From assembly GCF_041435355.1 (NCBI RefSeq), contig NZ_CP108442.1, positions 4,092,001-4,156,000 of the forward strand: DNA of 64,000 nt, read 5' to 3'. This document shows, piece by piece, positions 34,646 to 42,448 of this stretch. Within the stretch, counting starts at the first letter, position 1; every line of letters begins with the position of its first letter. The DNA is from Streptomyces sp. NBC_01276. Its GTDB lineage: Bacteria; Actinomycetota; Actinomycetes; Streptomycetales; Streptomycetaceae. Position numbers and translations under genes: made by a program. The notes beneath the pieces were generated by a model, which did not search any database, was not told the DNA's origin, and was given only the letters and a program-made list of their open reading frames with translations.

Positions 34646-35467
34646 CTAAGCACGCGCTGCGCGGCAGACGAGGACGCCGCCGAGGCAGGTGACCCTGAAC
34701 GCGCCTTCCACCCGGATGGTTTCGTCCACCCGCTCTCGGGCCCGTTCGACCGTCTCCTTGAACGGCACACCCATCTGGTCGGCCCACGCCTCGTACGAGG
34801 CCAGATGGGCGACCACAGGCGCGGCGTCGGTCACCTCGATCAACCCCCGGTAGGGGGGATCGTCCGGACATCGTCGAAGACGGCGCCAAGGACGGTGGGG
34901 GCGTCTTCCAGGGTGAAGGGGGCGGAGAGCTGTACCCGTGCGGGGCCCTCCAGGATGCCGAGGACATCGCCTGCGGCTCGTCGCCAGAGGTCTTCCAGTT
35001 CTCGCTTATCAGTCCTGCTGTTGGTGGACGCGATGGCGATGCCGTCCCCGGCCAGGACGCGGTCAGCTCCTGGGTGGCTCGGGCCTGGTCCTCGACGTGG
35101 TAGAGCATGTGCATGGCCAGGACCGCGCCCAGCGCCCCGTCGGCGATCGGGAGCCTCTGGACGTCTGCCGCCACGGCTCCTTCGATACCCGCCAGGATGC
35201 CGGGAGAGATGTCCATGGGGAGCACGGCCAGGTCCGGCCGGTCGGCGCGTACCCGCTGCACGAACTTTCCGTTGCCGCAGCCCACGTCCGCTACTGCTCC
35301 GCGTATGCCGGCCAGCTCGCCCACGACGATGCCGGGGAGGTCGTGTCGTGGGGTCTGCCATTGGTAGAGGGACTGGCGGGCTGCGAGGTGCTGGCCGTTG
35401 CCGTACGCCTGGTGGAGAGCAGGCGCCGGTCGGTCACGGAAGGGTCGTTCGCGGGCTGGGTGGTCAT
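34646..35467 (-). pseudogene. Decayed class I SAM methyltransferase (three frameshifts)
   Basis: An ATG at 35467 reads MTTQPANDPSVTDR; the family resumes in a second frame as AYGNGQHLAARQSLYQWQ and VADVGCGNGKFVQRVRADRP (SAM motif I), moves to a third frame near 35060 (VLAGDGIAIASTNSRTDKRE), and again near 34850 inside a C-run (LIEVTDAAPVVAHLASYEAW to the stop). Each segment matches the expected order of one methyltransferase, so the gene has been lost unless the shifts are sequence errors. Confidence 0.75.
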
Positions 35468-35567
35468 CGCGGCTCCGTGGGTGTGCTGACGAGAGCGGGC
35501 CGGGTGGTCGCCTCGTGGATGTGCTCCCGAAGATCGACCACCGGCCGTGAGTCACGGTACGGCTCTG

Positions 35568-36089
35568 CTAAAGCTCGCGAAGCGCGGTCAGGACCTGTCC
35601 CAGCAGGAGTGGGGTTGTATCGCGCCGGGCATCAGACGGTTCGCTGAGGGCGGTCGTAGGCCGGGCCGGGACCTCGGCCCAGACGAACTTGCCAGGGTGT
35701 GGACGGCGGGGGTGGTAGCCCCAGCGGGTGGCCATGGTGGCGGTGAGCAGGAGGCCGCGACCGCCCAGGGCGCTGTCGCTGGGGGACTGGGGTGTCGGCG
35801 GGCGGGGGTCGTTGTCGCCGACCTGGAGGACGACGCCCGTCGGGGTTGGCCAGAGGCGCAGGAGGATCGTGTCCGGAGCGGGCCGTGTGGCGCCTGGTGG
35901 CCCCAGTGGACGTGCATGCTGGATGGCGTTGGTGGCGAGCTCCGAGACGAGAAGGCGGGCCACTTCGGTGCCTTCGGCGGGGAAGTGCCAGTGTTGGAGT
36001 ACATCGACGGTGTGGCAACGGGCCCAGAAGACGGCGTTCGGGATGGCTGCGAGCGCGAGATCGCTGACGGGAGGCAGGGGCTGGCTCAT
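35568..36089 (-). CDS. RsbW-like ATP-binding regulatory protein (HATPase)
   Basis: 173 residues; start ATG with GAGGAAG upstream. VARLLVSELATNAIQHA is the N-box, QVGDNDPRPP the G1 box and GGRGLLLTATMATRWGYH the G2 region of the small GHKL ATPases that act as anti-sigma factor kinases. Streptomyces has many orphans like this. It lies 115 bases downstream of the methyltransferase of the nucleotide-enzyme operon and may be its last gene. Confidence 0.85.
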   Translation of the reverse strand: MSQPLPPVSDLALAAIPNAVFWARCHTVDVLQHWHFPAEGTEVARLLVSELATNAIQHARPLGPPGATRPAPDTILLRLWPTPTGVVLQVGDNDPRPPTPQSPSDSALGGRGLLLTATMATRWGYHPRRPHPGKFVWAEVPARPTTALSEPSDARRDTTPLLLGQVLTALREL

Positions 36090-36203
36090 GCGGGTGGCTT
36101 CCTCGACGGCGTGGCCAGGTGGCATGCGGTGTGCCGTGGGCTGAGGGGGCGGCCCCCGGGCGGCGGGAGGGGTGCCTCCCGGGGGCTCGCCGGTTTGCGC
36201 GGG

Positions 36204-36941
36204 CTACTTCGTCGCGATCACGTAGACACTGCCCCAGCGGCGCTTCGGGTTGGCCATGGTGGGGTCGAAGGTCCACGGCTCGACGGTGGTGAAGCCGGCC
36301 TCGGTGAAGAGCTGGACGAGCTTCTCGTGGTCGTAGGCCCACAGGTGCTGGGTGTACGTGGGGTCGTCGTCCTGGTCGCGGAAGACGAGGTTGACGAGGT
36401 CAAGCTGGGTGTTGATGTCGCCGAGGCAGTTCCGCTTGGCGTACCAGCGCTCGATCATCTCGGCGGAAGTGTCGAGGGAGCCGGGGTAGCGGCTGAGGGC
36501 GAAAGCGGCGTCGGGGACGCCCGTGATGATCTGGCCACCGGGCGCGAGGACGCGGTGGGCCTCGATGGCGTACTGCTTGGCCGAGCGGGGGTAGTCGATG
36601 TGCTCCAGGAAGTGCTCGGAGAACAGCATCTGGGCGGTGTTGTCGTGCAGGGGGATGCCCTCGCGGACGTCCCAGAGAAGGTCGGCCGGCGGGACGGCGT
36701 CGATGTTGAAGAAGCCGTCGATTCGATGGGCGCCGCCGCCGATCTGGACCTTGGCGGGCTTGTGGTCGATGCGGCCGTTGGGCCAGGCGCGCCGGCTCGT
36801 GTGGTGGTAGCGGTGGAGTTCGATCTCGCGGGCGGCGGCGCGAAGGCCACGGGCCAGCCCGTGGGTGGTGGCCGGGTCGCCGAGGAGAGAGGCGATCTGC
36901 TCGCCGAGGAGGCCGACCGAGGGCATGCCGGAGTTGCTCAT
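36204..36941 (-). CDS. Class I SAM-dependent methyltransferase (operon of nucleotide enzymes)
   Basis: 245 residues; ATG with AGGAG upstream. KVQIGGGAHRIDGFFNIDAV is a variant motif I, then DVREGIPLHDNTAQMLFSEH and AHRVLAPGGQIITGVPD complete the methyltransferase core. The motif around IGGG and NID recalls enzymes that act on sugars or nucleotides rather than DNA. It lies 60 bases downstream of the 464-residue gene in a minus-strand operon. Confidence 0.82.
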   Translation of the reverse strand: MSNSGMPSVGLLGEQIASLLGDPATTHGLARGLRAAAREIELHRYHHTSRRAWPNGRIDHKPAKVQIGGGAHRIDGFFNIDAVPPADLLWDVREGIPLHDNTAQMLFSEHFLEHIDYPRSAKQYAIEAHRVLAPGGQIITGVPDAAFALSRYPGSLDTSAEMIERWYAKRNCLGDINTQLDLVNLVFRDQDDDPTYTQHLWAYDHEKLVQLFTEAGFTTVEPWTFDPTMANPKRRWGSVYVIATK

Positions 36942-37001
36942 GACAGGGCTCCTGATCATGAAGAGGTCTGGGTGAGGTGGCGCTGTGGGTGAGGTGGTGG
37001 G

Positions 37002-38396
37002 TTACGCGGCGCTGGGCGCCGGGGCGGTCCACTGCTTGTTGCGCATCAGCGTGTACTTGATGTCCACCAGGCGCGGGGCGATGGTGAGGGAGAGCTCCTC
37101 GGCCGGGTGGAGGTGGCCGGTGTCGTCCTGCTCGGCGCGCCAGATGCGGTAAGCCAGGTTGGGGTAGGCCGGGTTGATGCCGATCTCGCCCTTGGGCATC
37201 GTGCCGTTGAACGGGGCAACGATGTCCATGTGATTCCAGTAGTTCCAGGCTTGCAGCGCCTTGTACTGGTCGAAGTAGAAGTAGAAGTCGGGGTAGCGGC
37301 CGAAGGTCCGCAGCTCCCGGTGGATGAGGTGGCCCAGGAGCGGGCCGAGCTGGGTGGCGAGGGCGTCGAACTCCCAGCGGGTGTGGTGCCAGGCTTCGGG
37401 GATCTCTCCGGGGGTGAAGAGCCGTGCGGCCACGAGGTGACTGATGCGCTCGACGAGGTACGTGGCGGCGTGCTCGGGGTCGATGGCGGGGTCGACACGG
37501 TGGAGGAGCGTGGCCAGCTCGTCGGGTCGGGGGCGGAACTTCGCGAGGTCGAACTTGCCGGACAGGGCCGGGAAGGAGGCGAACAGCAGCTCCTTGTAGA
37601 GCCAGTTGTTCAGCTCTCCCATTTCCGCCAGGCGGCGGGTGTGGCGCGAGGTGGAGTGGAGCATCAGGTACTCCGCCACGGCTTCGAAGTAGAGGTAGCC
37701 GAGGATCGGCAGGCGGGGGATCGTCTCGTCGAGCTGCTGGAGGAAGGCTTTCGGGGCGATGGCTGTGCCCTGATAGGCCACGGCGGCGGTGGTGGCGAGG
37801 AAGGCGGCCGAGTTCTTGACGCGGGCCACGACGGTCTCGCGGAGCTGGTGCCGCTCGTTCTTGCTGAGCAGGTACTCGAGGTGGCTGTAGATCTGCAGAT
37901 GGATGAGGCCCAGCCTGAGGTAGTCGATGCCGGCCAGTCCCCGGTACGACTCCGGCGGCGTGTCGATCTCGATGATCAGTGGGGTGGGCCTGCGGTCGGT
38001 GATGCCGAGCTTGGCCAGGAAGGCCGGCGCCTCCCTGGTCAGGACGTACGAGGCCAGGTTGTGCATGCGGAAGCCCTGCTCGGTCGGGGTGAGCGGCGCG
38101 CAGTAGATGCTTCCGACGAGGCAGCCGCCGGAGGGGTAGAGCATGCCCTCCTGGTTGATCTCCTCCAGCGCGTGGGTGACGTGGAGGAGGTGCAGCTTGC
38201 CCTCGCCGCTCAGGGTGTCGAAGAGGGCGTTGCGGCGCAGCAGATGGCCGTTCGGGGTGCCCTCCGCGAGGCGCTGGTCCCATGTGGCGGACTGGGCGGT
38301 GAGCGGGTCGACGGGATCGGCGGGGCTGGGGATGAGGCCGCTGCCGTAGAAGGCGTGGGCATCGGCCCACAGGTGGTAGGCGTCGAGGAAGTCCAT
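37002..38396 (-). CDS. Unknown 464-residue protein of the CYTH/HD/NDK operon
   Basis: No family is recognised. The N-terminal part shows LHLLHVTHALEEINQEGMLY and PSGGCLVGSIYCAPL (about 67-101), which loosely recalls ADP-ribosyltransferase folds (HxT, then xxxxGxL) such as DarT or KptA; this is a guess. The rest is mainly helical with many aromatic residues (RYPDFYFYFDQYKALQAWNY). No signal peptide or membrane segment. The stop of the HD gene lies 2 bases before its ATG, so they are coupled. Confidence 0.75.
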   Translation of the reverse strand: MDFLDAYHLWADAHAFYGSGLIPSPADPVDPLTAQSATWDQRLAEGTPNGHLLRRNALFDTLSGEGKLHLLHVTHALEEINQEGMLYPSGGCLVGSIYCAPLTPTEQGFRMHNLASYVLTREAPAFLAKLGITDRRPTPLIIEIDTPPESYRGLAGIDYLRLGLIHLQIYSHLEYLLSKNERHQLRETVVARVKNSAAFLATTAAVAYQGTAIAPKAFLQQLDETIPRLPILGYLYFEAVAEYLMLHSTSRHTRRLAEMGELNNWLYKELLFASFPALSGKFDLAKFRPRPDELATLLHRVDPAIDPEHAATYLVERISHLVAARLFTPGEIPEAWHHTRWEFDALATQLGPLLGHLIHRELRTFGRYPDFYFYFDQYKALQAWNYWNHMDIVAPFNGTMPKGEIGINPAYPNLAYRIWRAEQDDTGHLHPAEELSLTIAPRLVDIKYTLMRNKQWTAPAPSAA

Positions 38397-38398
38397 GG

Positions 38399-39163
38399 TC
38401 ACACCAGCCCTGCCTCGGCCAGCGCGAAGCGGACGGCCTCGGGGCTGCTGGCTCCTGCCAGGTGGGCCTTCTCGGAGGTGAGGACGAGATCGAAGGCCAG
38501 GCCGCGGTACCGGTCGAAGGCCGGCTCGCGGACGTGCCGGGCGTCCGGCCACCAGGTGGCCTTCGGGAGCCGGTATCGGTCGAGGGCGTCGGCGGCCTTC
38601 AGGATGTCCGCCAGCGGCTCCGCCTTCGCGTGGTCGTGCCAGTCGTCGGCGGTGAAGGCGTCGTACGGGACGTCGTGCAGTCGGACGGCGGTTGCCGCCT
38701 GCACGATCCGGCGGGGGGTGGCTGTGAGGCCGAAGTGGCCCCACACGGTGTCCGCGTTCGCGGCGAGCCAGATGGCCGCCCGGGCGCCGTGCCCCTGGTC
38801 GTCCTTGTCGTGACGGCGCTGGCAGTCGTGGACGGCCGCGGCCACGACCACCGTGGCAGTGTCGGCTTCGTCGAGTCCGTGGCTGTCGGCGAGTACGGCA
38901 GCCAGTGCGGCCGTACGCATGCTGTGACGGACGCCGTGGATCGAGGTGTACAGGCGAGGCGTCGCCATCCAGGCGGCCGGCAGTGCGGACTCCTTCAGTA
39001 GGCCCCGCGCGGCCGAGGCCAAGGCCGGCTGCGCTGTCGTCGTGATGTCGGGCCGGTTCTCTTCGATCCACTCGACGGTGGCCCGGTCCATGTACTGGTG
39101 GAGCGGCAGCTGACGACGGGCAGCCTGGTCGATCAGGGTTGCGGTTGCTGGGATCGTGCTCAT
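38399..39163 (-). CDS. HD-domain phosphohydrolase-like protein
   Basis: 254 residues. Metal ligands appear as IHGVRHSMRTA (His80), AAVHDCQRRHD (His112-Asp113), DDQGHGARAA (His125) and KAADALDRYR (Asp192), a complete HD set. Such enzymes hydrolyse nucleotides or cyclic nucleotides. ATG at 39163 is preceded by GGGGGTGGG. It sits between the CYTH and the 464-residue genes in the operon. Confidence 0.85.
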   Translation of the reverse strand: MSTIPATATLIDQAARRQLPLHQYMDRATVEWIEENRPDITTTAQPALASAARGLLKESALPAAWMATPRLYTSIHGVRHSMRTAALAAVLADSHGLDEADTATVVVAAAVHDCQRRHDKDDQGHGARAAIWLAANADTVWGHFGLTATPRRIVQAATAVRLHDVPYDAFTADDWHDHAKAEPLADILKAADALDRYRLPKATWWPDARHVREPAFDRYRGLAFDLVLTSEKAHLAGASSPEAVRFALAEAGLV

Positions 39164-39204
39164 GTGTGCCCACCCCCTTTGGTGGTCTCCGCGGTGACGT
39201 GCTC

Positions 39205-39789
39205 CTACCTGAGTGGCGCGGCCTGCTGCTCGCGCTCCTTGCGGTCCTGCTCGGCGGCCTCGAAGGCAGCGGTGAAATCGGCCAGCTCCTGCTCGGTCAT
39301 CAGCGTGACGCCCAGCTCCGCCGCCACATCCATGATCTTGGCCGTTGCTTCGTCGCGGGCGGCGTCCGAGGCGTCGTCGTCGAGCAGCAGCTCGAACTCG
39401 GCGTGGTAGCCCCACGCCTCGCTCCACTTGACCGCGATCTCGACGCCGTCGAAGCGGTAGTTGTGCCGGAAATTGAACGCCTCGTGCATGGCGGCCTCGA
39501 AGCCGAGGCCGTTGAACACCTTCACCGCGGCGGGCACGTCGGCGGGGGCGATCGCGAACTCCGTCTCCGCGAACGCGGAGCCCTGTCCGATCTTGCTCTC
39601 CTTGAGGGTGATCTTGGCGGTGCCGGCGGCGGTGTTGTCGGTGACCTTTAGCAGCTGGTCGGGCAGCACGTAGAAGTAGATGTGCTTGTCGTCGTTGCCG
39701 AGGTCCTCGCCATCCGCCTTCAGGCGGGCGACCAGCTGGTCGTGGGACTCCTTGGGGAAGCGGGCCCGCATCTCGATCTCGATGGCCAC
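39205..39789 (-). CDS. CYTH-domain protein (class IV cyclase/triphosphatase-like)
   Basis: 194 residues from GTG. The opening VAIEIEMRARF fits the CYTH ExExK motif with Arg8 in place of Lys. Later strands include KHIYFYVLPDQLLKVTDN, AKITLKESK, NFRHNYRFDGVEIAVK and HAEFELLLDDD, the alternating charged strands of the triphosphate tunnel. The fold serves adenylate cyclases of class IV, thiamine triphosphatases and inorganic triphosphatases. In this operon a nucleoside triphosphate substrate is likely. Confidence 0.85.
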   Translation of the reverse strand: MAIEIEMRARFPKESHDQLVARLKADGEDLGNDDKHIYFYVLPDQLLKVTDNTAAGTAKITLKESKIGQGSAFAETEFAIAPADVPAAVKVFNGLGFEAAMHEAFNFRHNYRFDGVEIAVKWSEAWGYHAEFELLLDDDASDAARDEATAKIMDVAAELGVTLMTEQELADFTAAFEAAEQDRKEREQQAAPLR

Positions 39790-39932
39790 GGGGTGGTGTC
39801 TCCTCGTTTCAGGCATGGCGAAGCCAGCCGGACCCTGCCGTGGGGGCCCTGTCCGGTTGGCCACGCGCTGTGAAATTGGTGCTCAGGGTGGGTGGCGCGG
39901 CTGGGCCGGGGCCCCGCCGCACCGCTCGTGTG

Positions 39933-40232
39933 TCAGCCCAGGTCGCCGAAGCGGGCCTGGACCACACCGGAGTGCAGGTACGTGGGCAGCTGGACGCCGC
40001 CCACCGACGAGCGGCTCGTGGCGACCTGCTCCTCCGTCTCGCTGGGGAAGCCCTCCAGGAGACGGAGGCACTGCTGGACCCACTCACGCGACGCGGGCCA
40101 GTCGCCCAGATCGCGGTGGCGTACCGCCAGGGCATAGGCGGTCTCGGTCGCCGCCCAGCGGTCGCTCACCAGCTCACGCTGGAAGATCGACTCCAGTTCG
40201 TCGGTGGACGCCAGGCGGGTCTGGTTGGTCAT
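39933..40232 (-). CDS. Small operon protein, 99 residues
   Basis: The first 60 residues are helical (LASTDELESIFQRELVSD, then ETAYALAVRHRDLGDWPASR, similar to a TPR-like helix pair); the C terminus is RSSVGGVQLPTYLHSGVVQA, then RFGDLG. The conserved-looking tail could be a docking or recognition sequence. No catalytic motif. It lies between the NDK and CYTH genes, all transcribed leftward. Confidence 0.7.
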   Translation of the reverse strand: MTNQTRLASTDELESIFQRELVSDRWAATETAYALAVRHRDLGDWPASREWVQQCLRLLEGFPSETEEQVATSRSSVGGVQLPTYLHSGVVQARFGDLG

Positions 40233-40312
40233 GGTGCCCTCTCAGATCAGACGTTCGTACCCCAGTGGTGTTCAACGCGTCGGCGTCCCACCGGTGACGC
40301 CGTGGTCCGCCG

Positions 40313-40822
40313 TCAGTACGTGTAGATCTCGGCCAGCGTCTTGTAGTCCTGCAGCTCGTCCTTGTCGAACCACAGCTCCACCTCCTGCTTGGCCTCCTCC
40401 GCGTTGCCGGAGGCGTGCACGAGGTTCGCGACCGCCTTGCCGGAGGCGATGCTGGCCGCGGCGCTGTAGTGGGACAGGTCGCCTCGCACGGTGCCGGCGG
40501 GGGCCTGGTTCGGGTAGGTGCTGCCCACGATCTTGCGGACCGTGGCGATGGCGTCGTAGCCCTCCAGCACCAGGGCGATGACCGGCCCCTGCTGCATGAA
40601 TGTGGAGGTGACGTTATAGACCTCCGACCCGAGCCGTTCTTCCAGGTCGAAGTAGTGGCGGCGAGTGAATTCCTCGTCCATCCACTTCATCTTCGTTCCG
40701 ACGATCTTCAGCGCGGCGTCCTCGAACCGCGTGATGACCCTGCCTGCCAGGCCACGCGCCAGCGCATCGGGCTTCAGTAGGACGAGCGTGCGCTCCACGG
40801 TGTGTGCCTGATCCTCGGGCAT
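40313..40822 (-). CDS. Nucleoside diphosphate kinase, archaeal-like type
   Basis: 169 residues. TLVLLKPDALARGL holds the phosphate-binding Lys, HYFDL the Tyr, GTVRGD the Arg, and ANLVHASGNAEEA the catalytic His. Between GTVRGD and NLVH there is an insertion of about 11 residues, and the C terminus is longer than the roughly 137-residue housekeeping Streptomyces enzyme; archaeal and some specialised enzymes have the NLVHASG form. It is the first gene of the operon and would recharge nucleotides for the other products. Confidence 0.88.
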   Translation of the reverse strand: MPEDQAHTVERTLVLLKPDALARGLAGRVITRFEDAALKIVGTKMKWMDEEFTRRHYFDLEERLGSEVYNVTSTFMQQGPVIALVLEGYDAIATVRKIVGSTYPNQAPAGTVRGDLSHYSAAASIASGKAVANLVHASGNAEEAKQEVELWFDKDELQDYKTLAEIYTY

Positions 40823-41229
40823 TGTCTCCCTTTCGCCTTGCTAGCAACCGGAGATGACGGGCGATCAGCCGTCACCTGCTGAGGTTACCGGCGTCGGTGA
40901 AGCGGCCGGGACGACCAGCGGTGTCCCGTGACGATCAGAGGTGGATGGGGCCTCTGCAGAGACTGGACCGAGGATTCGAATTCAGCCAACTTCCCTGTCC
41001 CTCCTATCCAAAGAAGCCGCGCATCTAATATCTCCCTGTGGTCGTCCGGCGCCCTTGCGCCACTCGATAGGGCTCTGGATTCGGAGCGTCGATCAGGTGA
41101 TTCCTTGCCCCGGTGACTCCCATACTTCCGGGGTGCGCGCTGCGCGACCATGAAGCGCCAGTGCAGTTGGAGTGCACCTTCGGCAGGCGGGTTCCTGCAC
41201 CGAGAGCGGCGACGACGAAGGGGCGGCGC
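40823..41229. promoter_or_regulatory. 407-base divergent regulatory region
   Basis: It separates the leftward NDK-CYTH-HD operon from the rightward HTH-Nudix genes. The most AT-rich part is 41001-41035 and contains TAATAT at 41026-41031 and, on the other strand, TATTAG, both possible -10 elements. No clear operator palindrome is seen. Confidence 0.35.
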
Positions 41230-41883
41230 GTGGAAGTAATCGAGCTCTGGAGCGGGCGGTACGCATGCATCCTCCAGTCCGCGCTCCGGCTCACCAACGA
41301 GCAGTTCGCTGCCCAGCTCGGCATCGCCGTCCGAACCGTCGCGGCCTGGCACGCCGACCCAGCTGTCGTGCCGCGCAAGGAGATGCAACAACTCCTGGAC
41401 TCAGCCCACGAGCAGGCCCCGTCGGGAGCCCGTCAGCGGTTCTCCCTCCTGGTCGCGAACGAGCACCGACCTGCCGCGCCGGGTCCCGCCGGTGCCCAGG
41501 CGCTTCGGGTCGCCATCGCCGTGGTCACCCGTGACCATCAGGTCCTGCTGGTGTGCCGACGGCACGACGACGCGTCGGGCATCACCTGGCAGTTCCCCGC
41601 AGGCGTGATCAAACCCGGTGGCAAGGCCGAGACCACCACGGTGCGGGAAACCCTGGACGAGACAGGGGTCCACTGCGCCGTACGCGATCACCTGGGTAGC
41701 CGCCTCCACCCGGTGACCGGAGTGCTCTGCGATTACTTCCTGTGCGAGTACCTGGCAGGCGAGGCCGCCAACGCCGACGCCGAGGAGAACGCGGACGTCA
41801 TGTGGGTTCCGAAAAATTCGCTCACCCGGTTCATCCCCGTCGATACGATCTTCCCACCCATCCTGGCAGTGCTGGAGGAGTAG
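41230..41883 (+). CDS. HTH-Nudix fusion with degenerate Nudix box (NrtR-like sensor?)
   Basis: 217 residues from GTG with AAGGGG upstream. Residues about 15-65 form an XRE-type helix-turn-helix (LTNEQFAAQLGIAVRTVAAW), and 100-210 a Nudix fold. In the Nudix box the glutamate eight residues before REtlDETG is Gly and one catalytic Glu is Asp, so hydrolysis is doubtful and ligand sensing more likely. It is divergent from the NDK-CYTH-HD operon and only 2 bases from the active Nudix gene, the position of a regulator. Confidence 0.82.
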   Translation: MEVIELWSGRYACILQSALRLTNEQFAAQLGIAVRTVAAWHADPAVVPRKEMQQLLDSAHEQAPSGARQRFSLLVANEHRPAAPGPAGAQALRVAIAVVTRDHQVLLVCRRHDDASGITWQFPAGVIKPGGKAETTTVRETLDETGVHCAVRDHLGSRLHPVTGVLCDYFLCEYLAGEAANADAEENADVMWVPKNSLTRFIPVDTIFPPILAVLEE

Positions 41884-41885
41884 AC

Positions 41886-42299
41886 GTGACGCAGCAGAAC
41901 GCTGAGGAGCGACCGGGCATCGCCGCGGCAATCGTGGTGCACGAGGGACGTGTGCTCATGGTGCGGCGCCGGGTCAGCGAGGGCCAGCTCTCCTGGCAGT
42001 TCCCCGCCGGCGAGGTCGAGGCCGGCGAATCCCGCGAGGACGCCGCCGTACGGGAAACACAGGAGGAGACGGGCCTGACGGTGAAGGCGGTCAAGCTCCT
42101 CGGCGAGCGGGTCCACCCGGCTACCGGCCGACTGATGTCCTACACCGCCTGCGAGGTGATCGGCGGCCACGCGCACGTCGCGGACACCGAAGAGCTGGCC
42201 GAGCTCGCATGGGTTACCCACGCAGAGATCCCGCAGTACGTCCCCTACGGCCTGTTCGGGCCGGTACAAGAGCACCTCGATGCAGCTCTGACCCGCTGA
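41886..42299 (+). CDS. Nudix hydrolase
   Basis: 137 residues from GTG with GGAGGAG. The Nudix box is complete: GEVEAGESREDAAVRETQEE followed by TGL. Members hydrolyse nucleoside diphosphates linked to another moiety. It is the second gene of the divergent unit beside the HTH-Nudix protein and may remove the signal molecule or a damaged nucleotide. Confidence 0.9.
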   Translation: MTQQNAEERPGIAAAIVVHEGRVLMVRRRVSEGQLSWQFPAGEVEAGESREDAAVRETQEETGLTVKAVKLLGERVHPATGRLMSYTACEVIGGHAHVADTEELAELAWVTHAEIPQYVPYGLFGPVQEHLDAALTR

Positions 42300-42369
42300 C
42301 GAAGGCCGTTGAAGCGTGCGGCGTCGCCCCTTGCGTTGCACGGAACATGCCGGGCCCTATCAGGCCGCG

Positions 42370-42434
42370 ATGTTCCTTCGGGGAACATTCGACCGTTCCT
42401 TCGGGGAACACATGCCGTGTTCCCCGAAGGAACA
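42370..42434. repeat. Three iterated palindromes TGTTCC-N5-GGAACA
   Basis: ATGTTCCTTCGGGGAACAT at 42370-42388, GTTCCTTCGGGGAAC at 42395-42409 and TGTTCCCCGAAGGAACA at 42418-42434 share the arms GTTCC and GGAAC. Their centres are 23-24 bases apart, about two helical turns. The third copy has the central five bases reversed. They lie between the convergent Nudix and relaxase genes, so they may be a compound terminator, or iterons/operators of the mobile element. Confidence 0.75.
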
Positions 42435-42448
42435 TGGCGACCTTCGGG

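Noticed and set aside
40960..41010. Possible tRNA-like T-arm (GATTCGAATTC)
   Set aside because: Flanking stem bases do not pair and no anticodon arm is present.
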